NCBI RefSeq assembly: GCF_013911085.1
Contig: NZ_JACERN010000039.1
Span: 1 to 64,000 of the forward strand
Length of the DNA stretch: 64,000 bases
From: Aquitalea aquatica
Lineage (GTDB): Bacteria; Pseudomonadota; Gammaproteobacteria; Burkholderiales; Chromobacteriaceae
Reading direction: 5' to 3'
Shown: in pieces, positions 20,700 through 29,160 of the stretch
Position numbering within the stretch: the stretch's first letter is position 1
How the letters are laid out: every line of letters starts with the position of its first letter
The notes under the pieces: model-generated
Database searches by the model: none
Seen by the model: only the letters and a program-made list of their open reading frames with translations
What the model was told of the DNA's origin: nothing
Translations under genes and position numbers: made by a program

Positions 20700-20712
20700 G
20701 TGATCTAGTCAC
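20700..20712. promoter_or_regulatory. Dyad GTGA-N5-TCAC, candidate Crp/Fnr-family operator
   Basis: GTGATCTAGTCAC is a 13-bp dyad with CRP-like half sites and a 5-base centre. It lies 72 bases upstream of the DUF2892 start and just after the Crp/Fnr gene, so it may be that regulator's target. The spacing differs from classical CRP (N6) and FNR (N4) sites. Confidence 0.4.
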
Positions 20713-20783
20713 TGAAAGCGGGTGGCCAGCGGCTTAGTCTCTACTTATCGCCAGTGCACCGGCCCACTCTCGAGGAGAACAGC

Positions 20784-20972
20784 ATGTCCAAAAATGTAGG
20801 CGGTATCGACCGCATCCTGCGTATTGTCATTGGTGTCGCCCTGATCATCGCTACCGTCGCTGGCCTGCTGCCGGCCTGGGGCTGGATCGGCATCGTGCCA
20901 CTGGCCACCGGGCTGATCGGCTGGTGCCCGGCGTATCTGCCCTTCGGTTTGAAAACCTGCAAGCTCAAATAA
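20784..20972 (+). CDS. DUF2892 small inner-membrane protein
   Basis: This 62-aa protein begins MSKNVGGIDRILRIVIGVAL, the standard start of DUF2892 (YgaP membrane part), with two membrane segments (~10-28 and ~30-50) and the WCPAYLPFG motif near the end. Family members are often next to Crp/Fnr regulators, rhodaneses or sulfur-redox genes; only the regulator is present here. GAGGAG precedes the ATG at 20784, which decides the start. Molecular function is unknown. Confidence 0.85.
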   Translation: MSKNVGGIDRILRIVIGVALIIATVAGLLPAWGWIGIVPLATGLIGWCPAYLPFGLKTCKLK

Positions 20973-21058
20973 AGCCCATCGTCGGGTAATGCCCGCCCGG
21001 ATGGCAGCGGCGGGTGGCATGGTGTAGCCTGACAGCCTTGATTTCATCTGGTCAGTCC

Positions 21059-22843
21059 ATGTCCGCTGCTACCCCTGCCCGTCCCCTGTTGCAACGCATC
21101 AGCCCCTTGCTGGGGCTGTTGCCCTTTCTGCGGCCCTACCGCCGCCGCGCCTGGCTGGCCCTGCTGGCGCTCAGCGTAGCTGCCGTTTCCACCCTGGTAT
21201 TGCCGATGGCTTTCCGCGTGCTGATCGACCAGGGCTTTTCCAGCCGCAATGCCGGTCACATCAACCAGTATTTCCTGATGCTGTTTGGCGTGGCGGTGGT
21301 GCTGGCACTGGCCACCGCCGGGCGTTTTTATCTGGTGTCCTGGCTGGGTGAGCGGGTAACGGCGGATGTGCGCAGCGCGGTGTATCGCCACGTCATCAGC
21401 ATGAGCCCGCAGTATTTCGAAACCACCCAAACCGGCGAAGTGCTGTCGCGCCTCACCACCGATACCACGCTGGTGCAGACGGTGATCGGCACCAGCCTGT
21501 CCATGGGCCTGCGCAATGTGCTGCTGATGCTGGGCGGGCTGGTGATGCTGGCCATGACCAGCCCCAGCCTCACTGGCTACATTCTGGTGACGCTGCTGCT
21601 GGTGGTGCTGCCCATCGTGCTGTTTGGCCGCCGGGTGCGGGCGCTGTCCAAATCCAGCCAGGACCGCATTGCCGATTCCAGCGCCATGGCCGGCGAGGTG
21701 CTCAATGCCATTCCCACGGTGCAGGCCTTCAACCAGCAGGCAGCGGAAGCCAAGCGCTTTGTCGGCTCGGTGGAACTGAGCTTTGGCACCGCGCTGGCGC
21801 GCATCCGCGCCCGCTCGCTGCTGACGGTGGCGGTGATCATGCTGATTTTCGGTGCCATCGTCTTCGTGTTGTGGCTGGGCGCGCAGCAGGTATTGGCCGG
21901 GCAGATGAGCGGTGGCCTGCTGGCGCAGTTCATCCTGTACGCGGTGGTAACCGCCGGGGCCATCGGCGCAGTGGCCGAGGTATGGGGCGATGTGCAGCGC
22001 GCTGCCGGCGCTACCGAGCGGCTGATGGAGCTGCTGCAACTGACCTCGCCGGTGACCGAACCCGCCCGGCCGCATGCCTTGCCTGCTGCTGGCCGCTTGC
22101 GTTTGCAACAGGTGAGCTTTGCCTACCCCTCGCGGCCGGAGCAACCCTCGCTCAGCCAGATCGATCTGGAACTGGCACCCGGCGAGCATGTGGCGCTGGT
22201 GGGCCCTTCCGGTGCCGGCAAGTCCACGCTGTTCCAGCTCTTGCTGCGCTTTTACGACCCGCAGCAGGGTGCAATCAGCCTGGGTGGCGTGGATATCCGC
22301 CAACTGGCGCTGGTCGATTTGCGCCAGCACATCGGCGTGGTGCTGCAGGATTCGGTGATCTTTGGCAGTAGTGCGCTGGAAAACATCCGCTATGGCCGGC
22401 CCGGTGCCAGCGATGAAGAAGTCTTCGCCGCTGCCCGTGCCGCCGCCGCCCACGATTTCATCCAGGCCCTGCCGCAAGGCTATGCCACCTATCTGGGCGA
22501 GCGCGGCGTGCGGCTGTCCGGTGGCCAGCGCCAGCGCATTGCCATTGCCCGCGCCATCCTGAAAAACCCGCCCATCCTGTTGCTGGACGAAGCCACCAGC
22601 GCGCTGGATGCCGAATCCGAACAGCTGGTGCAGCAGGCGCTGGAACGTGCCGCAGCCAACCGCACCACGCTGGTGATCGCCCACCGCCTGGCCACGGTGA
22701 AAGAGGCCGACCGCATCGTGGTGCTGGAAGGCGGCCGCATCGTGGCGCAGGGCCGGCATGATGAACTGCTGCACAGCTCGCCCTTGTATGCACGGCTGGC
22801 GGCCTTGCAGTTTGGCCCGGAGGCGGGGGCCTTGCAGCCATGA
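21059..22843 (+). CDS. ABC exporter, fused permease-ATPase (MsbA-like half transporter)
   Basis: This 594-aa half transporter has a six-helix permease domain (residues ~25-325) and an ATPase domain with Walker A GPSGAGKST, signature LSGGQRQRIAIARA, Walker B ILLLDEATSALD and H-loop IAHRLAT. It should act as a homodimer and export lipids, peptides or drugs; the ATP-binding domain resembles bacterial multidrug/lipid exporters. The start at 21059 lacks a strong Shine-Dalgarno. Its last codons overlap the next gene (ATGA), an AraC-type regulator, suggesting joint expression. The substrate is unknown. Confidence 0.88.
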   Translation: MSAATPARPLLQRISPLLGLLPFLRPYRRRAWLALLALSVAAVSTLVLPMAFRVLIDQGFSSRNAGHINQYFLMLFGVAVVLALATAGRFYLVSWLGERVTADVRSAVYRHVISMSPQYFETTQTGEVLSRLTTDTTLVQTVIGTSLSMGLRNVLLMLGGLVMLAMTSPSLTGYILVTLLLVVLPIVLFGRRVRALSKSSQDRIADSSAMAGEVLNAIPTVQAFNQQAAEAKRFVGSVELSFGTALARIRARSLLTVAVIMLIFGAIVFVLWLGAQQVLAGQMSGGLLAQFILYAVVTAGAIGAVAEVWGDVQRAAGATERLMELLQLTSPVTEPARPHALPAAGRLRLQQVSFAYPSRPEQPSLSQIDLELAPGEHVALVGPSGAGKSTLFQLLLRFYDPQQGAISLGGVDIRQLALVDLRQHIGVVLQDSVIFGSSALENIRYGRPGASDEEVFAAARAAAAHDFIQALPQGYATYLGERGVRLSGGQRQRIAIARAILKNPPILLLDEATSALDAESEQLVQQALERAAANRTTLVIAHRLATVKEADRIVVLEGGRIVAQGRHDELLHSSPLYARLAALQFGPEAGALQP

Positions 22844-23664
22844 GCCTGACGGCGGAGCAGGCCGAGGCGGCACTGACCCGTGCGGTGGTGGAGCGCTACC
22901 ACCAGGCCTGGAAACAGCGCAGTCTGGAAGACATTCTGGCGCTTTACCACCCGGACATCAGCTATCACGATTTCCTGCAGAACCGGGTGTTCCGGCTGGC
23001 CGAGCTGCGCGACTACGTGCAGGCATCCCTGCCACAGGGCGAGGCCGAGCGGCTGGAGCACTGCGACCGCATCCGTGTCGATGGTGATACCGCCTTCATC
23101 CAGTATCAGATGGTGTTGCGCGGCAGCGGCGGGCTGGCTTCCTTTCAAAGCAGCGAAGCCATTAGCGTGCGCGACGGCTTGATCTGGCGCGTGCGTGAAT
23201 ATGCCACTCTGCAGCATGGTGGCAAGGCGGGCAGCAGCGCGGCCGGGCAGCGCAGCCCACTGCAACGGCTGGGCCTGTCAGCGCGCCAGCTGGGGCGCAT
23301 GGCGGAAGACCTGCACAGCTATTTTCGCCAGCAGCAGCCGTATTTGCAGGCCGACTGCACTCTGGCCGCGGTGGCCAGTGCCACCGGCTACAGTCGCAAT
23401 CAGTTGTCCTATCTGTTGAACCAGGTACTGGGGCAAAGCTTTTACCGCTACGTCAACCAGGCCCGGCTGCAGCATCTGCTGGCCAGCCTGCCCGTTGCCG
23501 ATAGCATGGCGCGCATCGACCAGCTGGCCTTTGCGGCTGGCTTCAATTCCTTGTCGGTGTTCTACCGCTGTTTTCGCGACCATACCGGCCTGACTCCCGC
23601 AGCCTGGTTGCGGCGTTTTCCGTGCGGGTCCGCACAGACGACCAGCGACCAGCACAAGGACTAA
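22840..23664 (+). CDS. NTF2-like (SnoaL) domain fused to AraC-type HTH regulator
   Basis: The protein has 274 aa. Residues ~10-125 fit the NTF2/SnoaL fold (VVERYHQAWKQRSLEDILALYHPDISYHDF, then IQYQMVLRG and GLIWRVREY), a small-molecule pocket. Residues ~145-265 form an AraC/XylS DNA-binding domain with two HTHs (TLAAVASATGYSRNQLSYLLNQVLGQSFYRYVNQAR; IDQLAFAAGFNSLSVFYRCFRDHTGLTPAAWLRR). The NTF2 pocket thus probably replaces the cupin sensor of AraC. It is translationally coupled to the ABC exporter gene by an ATGA overlap and so may sense that transporter's substrate (inference). Confidence 0.8.
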   Translation: MSLTAEQAEAALTRAVVERYHQAWKQRSLEDILALYHPDISYHDFLQNRVFRLAELRDYVQASLPQGEAERLEHCDRIRVDGDTAFIQYQMVLRGSGGLASFQSSEAISVRDGLIWRVREYATLQHGGKAGSSAAGQRSPLQRLGLSARQLGRMAEDLHSYFRQQQPYLQADCTLAAVASATGYSRNQLSYLLNQVLGQSFYRYVNQARLQHLLASLPVADSMARIDQLAFAAGFNSLSVFYRCFRDHTGLTPAAWLRRFPCGSAQTTSDQHKD

Positions 23665-23694
23665 GCTGCAGGCTTCTGCTAGGGAGGCCTGCCT

Positions 23695-25092
23695 ATGGGC
23701 GCAACACACAATATCAGCCTGTGGATGGAACAGCTGGGCGACAGCCTGCAGCCGCGTCCGGCGCTGCACGATGATATCGAAGCCGACGTCGTCATTATCG
23801 GTGCCGGTTTTACCGGGCTATGGACGGCCTATTACCTGAAACAGCAGGCTCCGGATCTGAATATCGTGGTGCTGGAGGCTGAGATCGCCGGTTTTGGCGC
23901 ATCCGGCCGCAATGGCGGCTGGCTGATTGGCGAGGTGCTGGGCGAAGACCGGCTGCTGGCCGGACTGGATGCGCTCGCCCGTAGCCATAGCCGCGCACTG
24001 CTGCATGATATTCCCGATGAAGTGGGCCGGGTCATCGCCCGCGAAGGCATTGATTGCCATTACCGCAAGGGCGGGGTGCTGTACTGTGCAGCCCGCTATC
24101 CCGAGCAGGAAAGCCGGCTGCGTCAGCAACTGGTCGACTGGCGCGCCCATGGCCATGGTGAGGAAGACTATCGCTGGCTGGAGGTGGCAGAGCTGAACCA
24201 GCAACTGCGGCTGGCCACGCCGTATGGCGCGGTGTTTTCGCCCCATGTGGCCACCATTCAGCCGGCGCGGCTGGTACGCGGCCTGGCCGCCTGCGTAGAA
24301 GGCATGGGCGTCACCATCTACGAAAAAAGCCGGGTCGACCGGCTGCACGCCGGCGAATTGAGGACTGCACAGGGCAGGGTGCGGGCACGCTGGGTGGTGC
24401 CGGCGGTAGAAGGCTATGCCAGTACCCTGCCGCCGTTTGGCCGTTATCAGCTGCCGGTGCAAAGCCTGATCATCGCCACCGAGCCCTTGTCCGAGGCGCT
24501 GTGGCAGGAAATCGGGCTGGAGCATGGCCAGGCCTTTAGTGAAAACAGCCGTCAGGTCAGTTATGGTCAGCGCAGTCGCGATAACCGGCTGGTGTTTGGT
24601 GCCCGTGGCGGCTATCGCTTTGGCGGTCGCTTGCGGCAGAATTTCAGCCTCAGCCTGGACGAAATCAATCTGCGCCGCCAATTGATGGTGGAGCTGTTTC
24701 CCATGCTGGCCGGGGCACGCATCACCCATGGCTGGGGCGGTAATCTGGGTGCGGCGCGGCGTTTTCAGCCGCATATGCTGTGCGATGCTGGCCATGGCCT
24801 GGCCTGGGCCGGCGGCTATGGCGGCGAGGGGGTGGGGGCCAGCAATCTGGCTGGCCGTACCCTGGCTGACCTGATGTTGGGCAAGGACACGCTGCTGACC
24901 CGCCAGCCCTGGGTGAAAACCGTGGCCAGCCTGGGCCGCTGGGAGCCGGAGCCACTGCGCTGGCTGGGCTACAACGCCATCATCAAGAGCTTTGTCTGGG
25001 AAGACCAGACGCTGAACAACCCTGCCAGCCCAGCATGGCAGTGCCGGCTGGTGCAGCGGCTGGCCGACCGGATGGAAAGCCTGATGCGCTAG
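23695..25092 (+). CDS. FAD-dependent oxidoreductase (gamma-glutamylputrescine oxidase-like)
   Basis: This 465-aa DAO-family flavoprotein has an N-terminal FAD dinucleotide fold (DVVIIGAGFTGLWTAYYL, LEAEIAGFGASGRNGGW) and a C-terminal FAD-contact region (GWGGNLGAARRFQPHM...GLAWAGGYGGEGVGASNLAGRTLADL). The GRNGGW pattern fits the PuuB/PauB/OrdL group that oxidises amines or glutamylated polyamines to aldehydes with H2O2 release. GGGAGG lies upstream of the ATG. A small cupin gene follows 65 bases later, a frequent partner of this family. The substrate is not determined by the sequence. Confidence 0.8.
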   Translation: MGATHNISLWMEQLGDSLQPRPALHDDIEADVVIIGAGFTGLWTAYYLKQQAPDLNIVVLEAEIAGFGASGRNGGWLIGEVLGEDRLLAGLDALARSHSRALLHDIPDEVGRVIAREGIDCHYRKGGVLYCAARYPEQESRLRQQLVDWRAHGHGEEDYRWLEVAELNQQLRLATPYGAVFSPHVATIQPARLVRGLAACVEGMGVTIYEKSRVDRLHAGELRTAQGRVRARWVVPAVEGYASTLPPFGRYQLPVQSLIIATEPLSEALWQEIGLEHGQAFSENSRQVSYGQRSRDNRLVFGARGGYRFGGRLRQNFSLSLDEINLRRQLMVELFPMLAGARITHGWGGNLGAARRFQPHMLCDAGHGLAWAGGYGGEGVGASNLAGRTLADLMLGKDTLLTRQPWVKTVASLGRWEPEPLRWLGYNAIIKSFVWEDQTLNNPASPAWQCRLVQRLADRMESLMR

Positions 25093-25157
25093 TCAGCGCC
25101 GCCCGCCACAACAAGGCCAGACTATTTGCAGGCAGTGCCTGCTACAGGAGAAGCATC

Positions 25158-25502
25158 ATGTCGATTACTCTGCTGCCGCAATGCGGCGAGCTTCCGCTAT
25201 CTGCACCCAGCCCGGTGGCCATGCCACTGAGCTTGCCGCATGCGGCCACCCGCGTACATGCCGTCGAGCGCCCGGACGGCGTGGAAACCGGCGTCTGGGA
25301 ATGCAGCCCGGGCCGCTGGCGGCGCCAGATCATGCAGGCGGAGTTTTGTCACTTTATCCAGGGGTGTTGCCGCTTCATTCCCGATGATGGGGAGGCTATC
25401 GACATTCGTGCGGGTGATGCACTGTTTTTCCCCGCCAATAGCGCCGGAGTGTGGGAAGTGACGGAAACCGTGCGCAAATCCTATGTGCTGTGGCCAGACT
25501 GA
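25158..25502 (+). CDS. Small cupin-domain protein (DUF861-like)
   Basis: This 114-aa protein is a single beta-barrel cupin with VWECSPGRWRRQIMQAEFCHFIQGCCRFIPDDGE and IRAGDALFFPANSAGVWEVTETVRKSYVLW, the EutQ/DUF861 pattern. Such proteins often sit beside amine-oxidising flavoproteins and may bind a metal or isomerise a product; the usual histidines are only partly present. AGGAG precedes the ATG at 25158, which rules out the longer upstream reading. Likely co-transcribed with the oxidoreductase. Confidence 0.75.
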   Translation: MSITLLPQCGELPLSAPSPVAMPLSLPHAATRVHAVERPDGVETGVWECSPGRWRRQIMQAEFCHFIQGCCRFIPDDGEAIDIRAGDALFFPANSAGVWEVTETVRKSYVLWPD

Positions 25503-25508
25503 AAATAG

Positions 25509-25595
25509 GTACCGTGGCTGGCGTTAGCCGCAGCTCGTGCGACTAAGCAAATAGGCTGGCGTCGCAGGGGCAAGGTATGTCGGCGTAGCCGGTAC
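25509..25595. other. Possible structured RNA region before the diguanylate cyclase gene
   Basis: GTACC-GT-GGCT (25509-25519) can pair with AGCC-GGTAC (25587-25595), closing an ~87-base region that holds a GGC/GCC mini-hairpin and the 9-mer GGCTGGCGT twice (25516, 25554). No known riboswitch signature is recognised: the c-di-GMP aptamer core is absent. Weak evidence. Confidence 0.25.
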
Positions 25596-25726
25596 AAATG
25601 GCTAGGGCCAGGCGGCACCATGCCGAAGCAGGGGTTTGGTGCTTGAGGCTAAGGACGACGGCATGTCGCGGTGGACGGGCTAAAGGGCTTGGCCTACACT
25701 GGCGGCTCTCCCCTCATGGCAGCTGC

Positions 25727-26956
25727 ATGCCGAAGCAGAGTCCCGTGTTCAATACTGCATCAGACCAGCCGCTCGCCTTGCCGGGCCGGTGGCGGGTCAC
25801 TATCCCCAAGGCACTGTGGCCAGCATTTGAAGGCTATATCTGGCAGCACCATCGCGGCTTCCTGCTGCTGACCAATCTCATCGCCGCGCTGGCATTTTTC
25901 TCTTATGTGCTGGCCGATGCCCTGCTGATTCCCGACATGGCACAGACTTCGCTGCTGCTGCGCAGTGTCCTGCTGCTGGTGGCCTTGCTGGATATCTGGC
26001 TGGTGTTCGGCCGCAGCCGCAACGTTTTGCTGATGGACCTGCTGATGCCGCTGCACGACCTGATTGCCACCGTGGCCTGGTTCGAGCTGCTTAAGCGCAG
26101 CCACTCGCCGGATGTCCCCACTTTCCTCTACGCCTCGCTGATCTTCATCGTGTTTGCCAACCTGGGCGTGCGGGTGTCGTTCAAGGGTGCGCTGGTCAGT
26201 TCGCTGGCCATCTCGCTGGTGATCATGGGCAATGTGGCGCTGATGAATCCGCAGGACAGCAAGCCGCTGCTGGTGTTTTCGCTGGTCTACCTGCCGGTGC
26301 TGTTGTTCTGCCTGTTTATGAGCTGGAATACCACCAGCAGCGTGCGGCTGGCTTTTTATGCCTCGCAGGAAGAGGCAAGACGCAAGAATGAACTGTCCTC
26401 ACTGAACCGGCGGCTGCAAATGCTGGCCTCCACCGATGCGCTGACCCAGGTGGGCAACCGCCGCGCCTTTGATCTGCAACTGGAGCAGCTCTGGTTGCAG
26501 ATGGGCCAGCATGGCCGGCCCTTTGCGCTGCTGCTGGTGGATATCGATTTTTTCAAACCCTATAACGACCACTATGGTCATCTGGCGGGCGACCATGTGC
26601 TGGCCGAGGTGGCCAGTGCCATGGTGAACAGCCTGCGCAGCGGGCAGGCCAGAGCGTTTCGCTATGGTGGCGAAGAGTTTGCCATCCTGCTGCAAAGCGG
26701 CCACCAGGATGAGCTGCGGCGCATCGGCCAGCGCTTGCTACAGCAGGTGGAGGCCTTGCAGGTAGAGCACCGCCACCGCCCGGACGGGCCGCCCTATCTC
26801 ACCATCAGTGTGGGGGCTGCCTTGTCCAGTCTGCAGGGCTTGCGTCACGCCACCGACTTGTTGGCCAGCTGCGACCGCATGCTGTATCGCGCCAAGCAGC
26901 AGGGACGCAATCAGCTGCAGCTGGCGACGGATGACATGGTGGTGGGCAGTGACTGA
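25727..26956 (+). CDS. Membrane-bound diguanylate cyclase (GGDEF)
   Basis: This protein has about 409 aa. The N-terminal part holds around six membrane helices (residues ~40-215) as in MASE-type sensor domains. A short coiled linker (QEEARRKNELSSLNRRLQML) leads to a complete GGDEF domain: DALTQVGNRRAFD, LLVDIDFFKPYNDHYGHLAGD and the active-site motif YGGEEFAIL (GGEEF). It should make c-di-GMP. No canonical inhibitory RxxD is seen five residues before the motif. The start is uncertain; no Shine-Dalgarno precedes 25727, and an upstream in-frame ATG at 25598 would add unconvincing residues. Confidence 0.85.
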   Translation: MPKQSPVFNTASDQPLALPGRWRVTIPKALWPAFEGYIWQHHRGFLLLTNLIAALAFFSYVLADALLIPDMAQTSLLLRSVLLLVALLDIWLVFGRSRNVLLMDLLMPLHDLIATVAWFELLKRSHSPDVPTFLYASLIFIVFANLGVRVSFKGALVSSLAISLVIMGNVALMNPQDSKPLLVFSLVYLPVLLFCLFMSWNTTSSVRLAFYASQEEARRKNELSSLNRRLQMLASTDALTQVGNRRAFDLQLEQLWLQMGQHGRPFALLLVDIDFFKPYNDHYGHLAGDHVLAEVASAMVNSLRSGQARAFRYGGEEFAILLQSGHQDELRRIGQRLLQQVEALQVEHRHRPDGPPYLTISVGAALSSLQGLRHATDLLASCDRMLYRAKQQGRNQLQLATDDMVVGSD

Positions 26957-26969
26957 ACCCTGCCTGGCA

Positions 26970-28199
26970 TCAGTCTGCTAGCAGTCCGCCGGCCCGCTGC
27001 AGCACCGCCCCCAACAGTACATCGGCCCCCATGCGCACATCGTCGGGCAAGGCGTCTTCCGCCTCGTTGTGGCTGATGCCTCCCACGCAGGGGATGAAAA
27101 TCATGGTGGTGGGACAGTGCCGGGCCAGATGGATGGCGTCGTGGCCGGCACCGCTGACGATGTCCTGATGCGGATAGCCCAGCGTGGTGACTGCCTGGCG
27201 TACCGCACCGATGCAGTCGCGGTCGAATGGTGTGGCAGCGCTGAACCAGTGCTGCTGGATGTCGACTGTCAGGCCGCGTGCCGTGGCCAGTTCTTGTAGT
27301 ACGGCGCGGGCGCCTTGCTCCATGGCCGCGATTTGCGCGTCCTGATGGTGGCGCAGATCGATGGTGAAGTGGACCTGGCCGGGAATGGTATTGCGCGAGG
27401 AGCCGGGAATGGCCAGCTGCCCCACCGTTACCAGCCCGTGCGGGCTGAATTCACCGGCCAGCTGTTCCAGCCGGCTGATCATGCTGCTGGCGGCAAACAG
27501 CGCATCGCGGCGCAGGTGCATCGGGGTGGTGCCGGCGTGGGCCGGGCTGCCGGCGACCCGCACATCCAGCCAGCAGATGGCCTGGCCGCCGGTCACCACG
27601 CCAATCGGCAGGCCCGCCTGCTCCAGGATAGGCCCCTGTTCGATATGGGCTTCGAAATAGGCATCAAAAGCCCGGCCCAGCGGCAGATTACCGGCATGGC
27701 CGGCCAGGGCGGTGGCCACGCTGATGCCTTGTGCATCTTCTGCGGCCAGAGCCTCTTCCAGCGGCAAAACGCCGCAAAACGCCGCCGAACCCAGCATGGC
27801 CGGGGTGAAGCGTGCGCCTTCTTCATTGGTCCATACCGCAATTTCCAGCGGTTTGTCGGTGGTGATGCCGGCGTCGTTCAGGCTGCGTACCACTTCCAGT
27901 CCGGCCAATACGCCATAGATGCCGTCAAAGCGGCCTCCGGCTGGCTGGGTGTCCAGATGGCTGCCCATTACCACCGGTTTGGCTTGCGGGTCGCGCCCGG
28001 CGCGACGGGCAAACAGGTTGCCGATGGCATCGGCATCCAGGCTCATGCCAGCCTGGTGGCACCAGTCGGCAAACAGGGCGCGGCCGGCGAAGTCCTCCGC
28101 CGACAAGGCCAGCCGGCAATTACCCCCCGCTGCGGTGGGGCCGACTTTGGCCATCTCCATCAGGCTGTTCCACAGGCGTGGGCCATTCACGGTCAGCAT
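26970..28199 (-). CDS. M20-family Zn-dependent amidohydrolase (N-carbamoylase / allantoate amidohydrolase type)
   Basis: This 409-aa enzyme belongs to the hydantoinase/carbamoylase branch of M20. Metal-site motifs are MGSHLDTQPAGGRFDGIYGVLAGLE, NEEGARF and HIEQGPILE, plus GAGHDAIHLA and GISHNEAE near the end. It probably hydrolyses an N-carbamoyl or ureido compound to an amine, CO2 and ammonia. The start at 28199 is fixed by GAGGAG 7 bases upstream. It is the last gene of a four-gene unit with a dehydrogenase, an aldolase and an MFS importer. The exact substrate is unknown. Confidence 0.82.
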   Translation of the reverse strand: MLTVNGPRLWNSLMEMAKVGPTAAGGNCRLALSAEDFAGRALFADWCHQAGMSLDADAIGNLFARRAGRDPQAKPVVMGSHLDTQPAGGRFDGIYGVLAGLEVVRSLNDAGITTDKPLEIAVWTNEEGARFTPAMLGSAAFCGVLPLEEALAAEDAQGISVATALAGHAGNLPLGRAFDAYFEAHIEQGPILEQAGLPIGVVTGGQAICWLDVRVAGSPAHAGTTPMHLRRDALFAASSMISRLEQLAGEFSPHGLVTVGQLAIPGSSRNTIPGQVHFTIDLRHHQDAQIAAMEQGARAVLQELATARGLTVDIQQHWFSAATPFDRDCIGAVRQAVTTLGYPHQDIVSGAGHDAIHLARHCPTTMIFIPCVGGISHNEAEDALPDDVRMGADVLLGAVLQRAGGLLAD

Positions 28200-28230
28200 G
28201 GTCGTTCTCCTCTGTATTTGATTGTCTGGC

Positions 28231-29160
28231 TTAGTAGCCCAGTGCCGGGTCGGCGACATGCAGCAGGGCTGCGCCTGTTGTCAGTCGCCGCGTGTTTTCT
28301 GCTATCTGGCTGGCAATGCAGCGCGCCGAGGCGGCCGAAGCCATGTGCGGCGTCACGGTAACGCCCGGCGTGTGCCACCACGGGTGATCGGGTGGCAGCG
28401 GTTCCTGTTCGAACACATCCAGCAAGGCCGCGCGCAATTGGCCACTGCTGAGGGCTGCTGCCAGATCCGCTTCGGCCACATGCTGGCCACGGCCGCCATT
28501 CACCAGCACCGCGCCAGGGGCCAGCGCGGCAAACAGCTGGCTATTCAGCAGTCCTGCGGTGGCCGTGGTCAGCGGCAGCAGATTGATCAGCAAATCCAGC
28601 CCGGCCAGGCAAGCCGGCAAGCCGCTGTCGCCGTGATGGCAGTCCACCCCGGCCAGCGTTTTGGCGCTGCGCGACCAGCCGCGCACCGCATAGCCGGCCC
28701 CGGCCAGATCCTGTGCCACGGCACTGCCCATTGAGCCCAGTCCCAGCACGCCCACCTGGTATTCCCCGGCCGGTACTTGCGGCGGGCGCTGCCAGCGCGC
28801 CTGCTGCTGCCTGGCCAGTACCAGGTCGAAGTGGCGCTGATAGTGGATGACCGCCCAGCGCATGAACTCCACCATGCCCTGGCGCTGCTCCGGGTCCACT
28901 ACCCGGCATACCGGCACGGCCGGCAAGTCGCCTGCTGTGTCCAGGTGTTCGATGCCGGCGGATACCGAATGGATCAACCGCAGCCGGGGCAGCGCCTGCA
29001 AGGCACCCGCTGGTGGAAACCAGCAGGCGGCGACTTCCGCTTCTGCGGCACCCGGCTCGTGTGCTTGCAGCACGCGCAGTTCGGGTGCCACCTGGGCGAA
29101 GGCCGGTCGTAATTCATCGATCAGCTCAACTTCCGCAGTCAGCAACACCACGGTGGTCAT
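28231..29160 (-). CDS. D-isomer-specific 2-hydroxyacid dehydrogenase (GhrA-like)
   Basis: This 309-aa NAD(P)H-dependent dehydrogenase resembles glyoxylate/hydroxypyruvate reductase A. The nucleotide-binding motif is GVLGLGSMGSAVAQDL, followed by RGWSRSAKTL. The catalytic Arg lies in VNGGRGQHVAEADL, and the C-terminal His region is VTPHMASAASARCIASQIAEN. It would reduce a 2-oxo acid such as glyoxylate or hydroxypyruvate, or oxidise the D-hydroxy acid. The start ATG at 29160 overlaps the aldolase stop (ATGA), so the genes are translationally coupled. Confidence 0.82.
   Translation of the reverse strand: MTTVVLLTAEVELIDELRPAFAQVAPELRVLQAHEPGAAEAEVAACWFPPAGALQALPRLRLIHSVSAGIEHLDTAGDLPAVPVCRVVDPEQRQGMVEFMRWAVIHYQRHFDLVLARQQQARWQRPPQVPAGEYQVGVLGLGSMGSAVAQDLAGAGYAVRGWSRSAKTLAGVDCHHGDSGLPACLAGLDLLINLLPLTTATAGLLNSQLFAALAPGAVLVNGGRGQHVAEADLAAALSSGQLRAALLDVFEQEPLPPDHPWWHTPGVTVTPHMASAASARCIASQIAENTRRLTTGAALLHVADPALGY

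Noticed and set aside
21044-22873. Long minus-strand frame (~600 codons) opposite the ABC exporter
   Set aside because: His/Gln-rich antisense shadow caused by codon bias of the real gene.
25509-25620. c-di-GMP riboswitch before the GGDEF gene
   Set aside because: Fragments such as GGGGCAAGG and GTAGCCGG recall GEMM-I, but the order is wrong and the tetraloop and GACGCAAAGCC core are missing.
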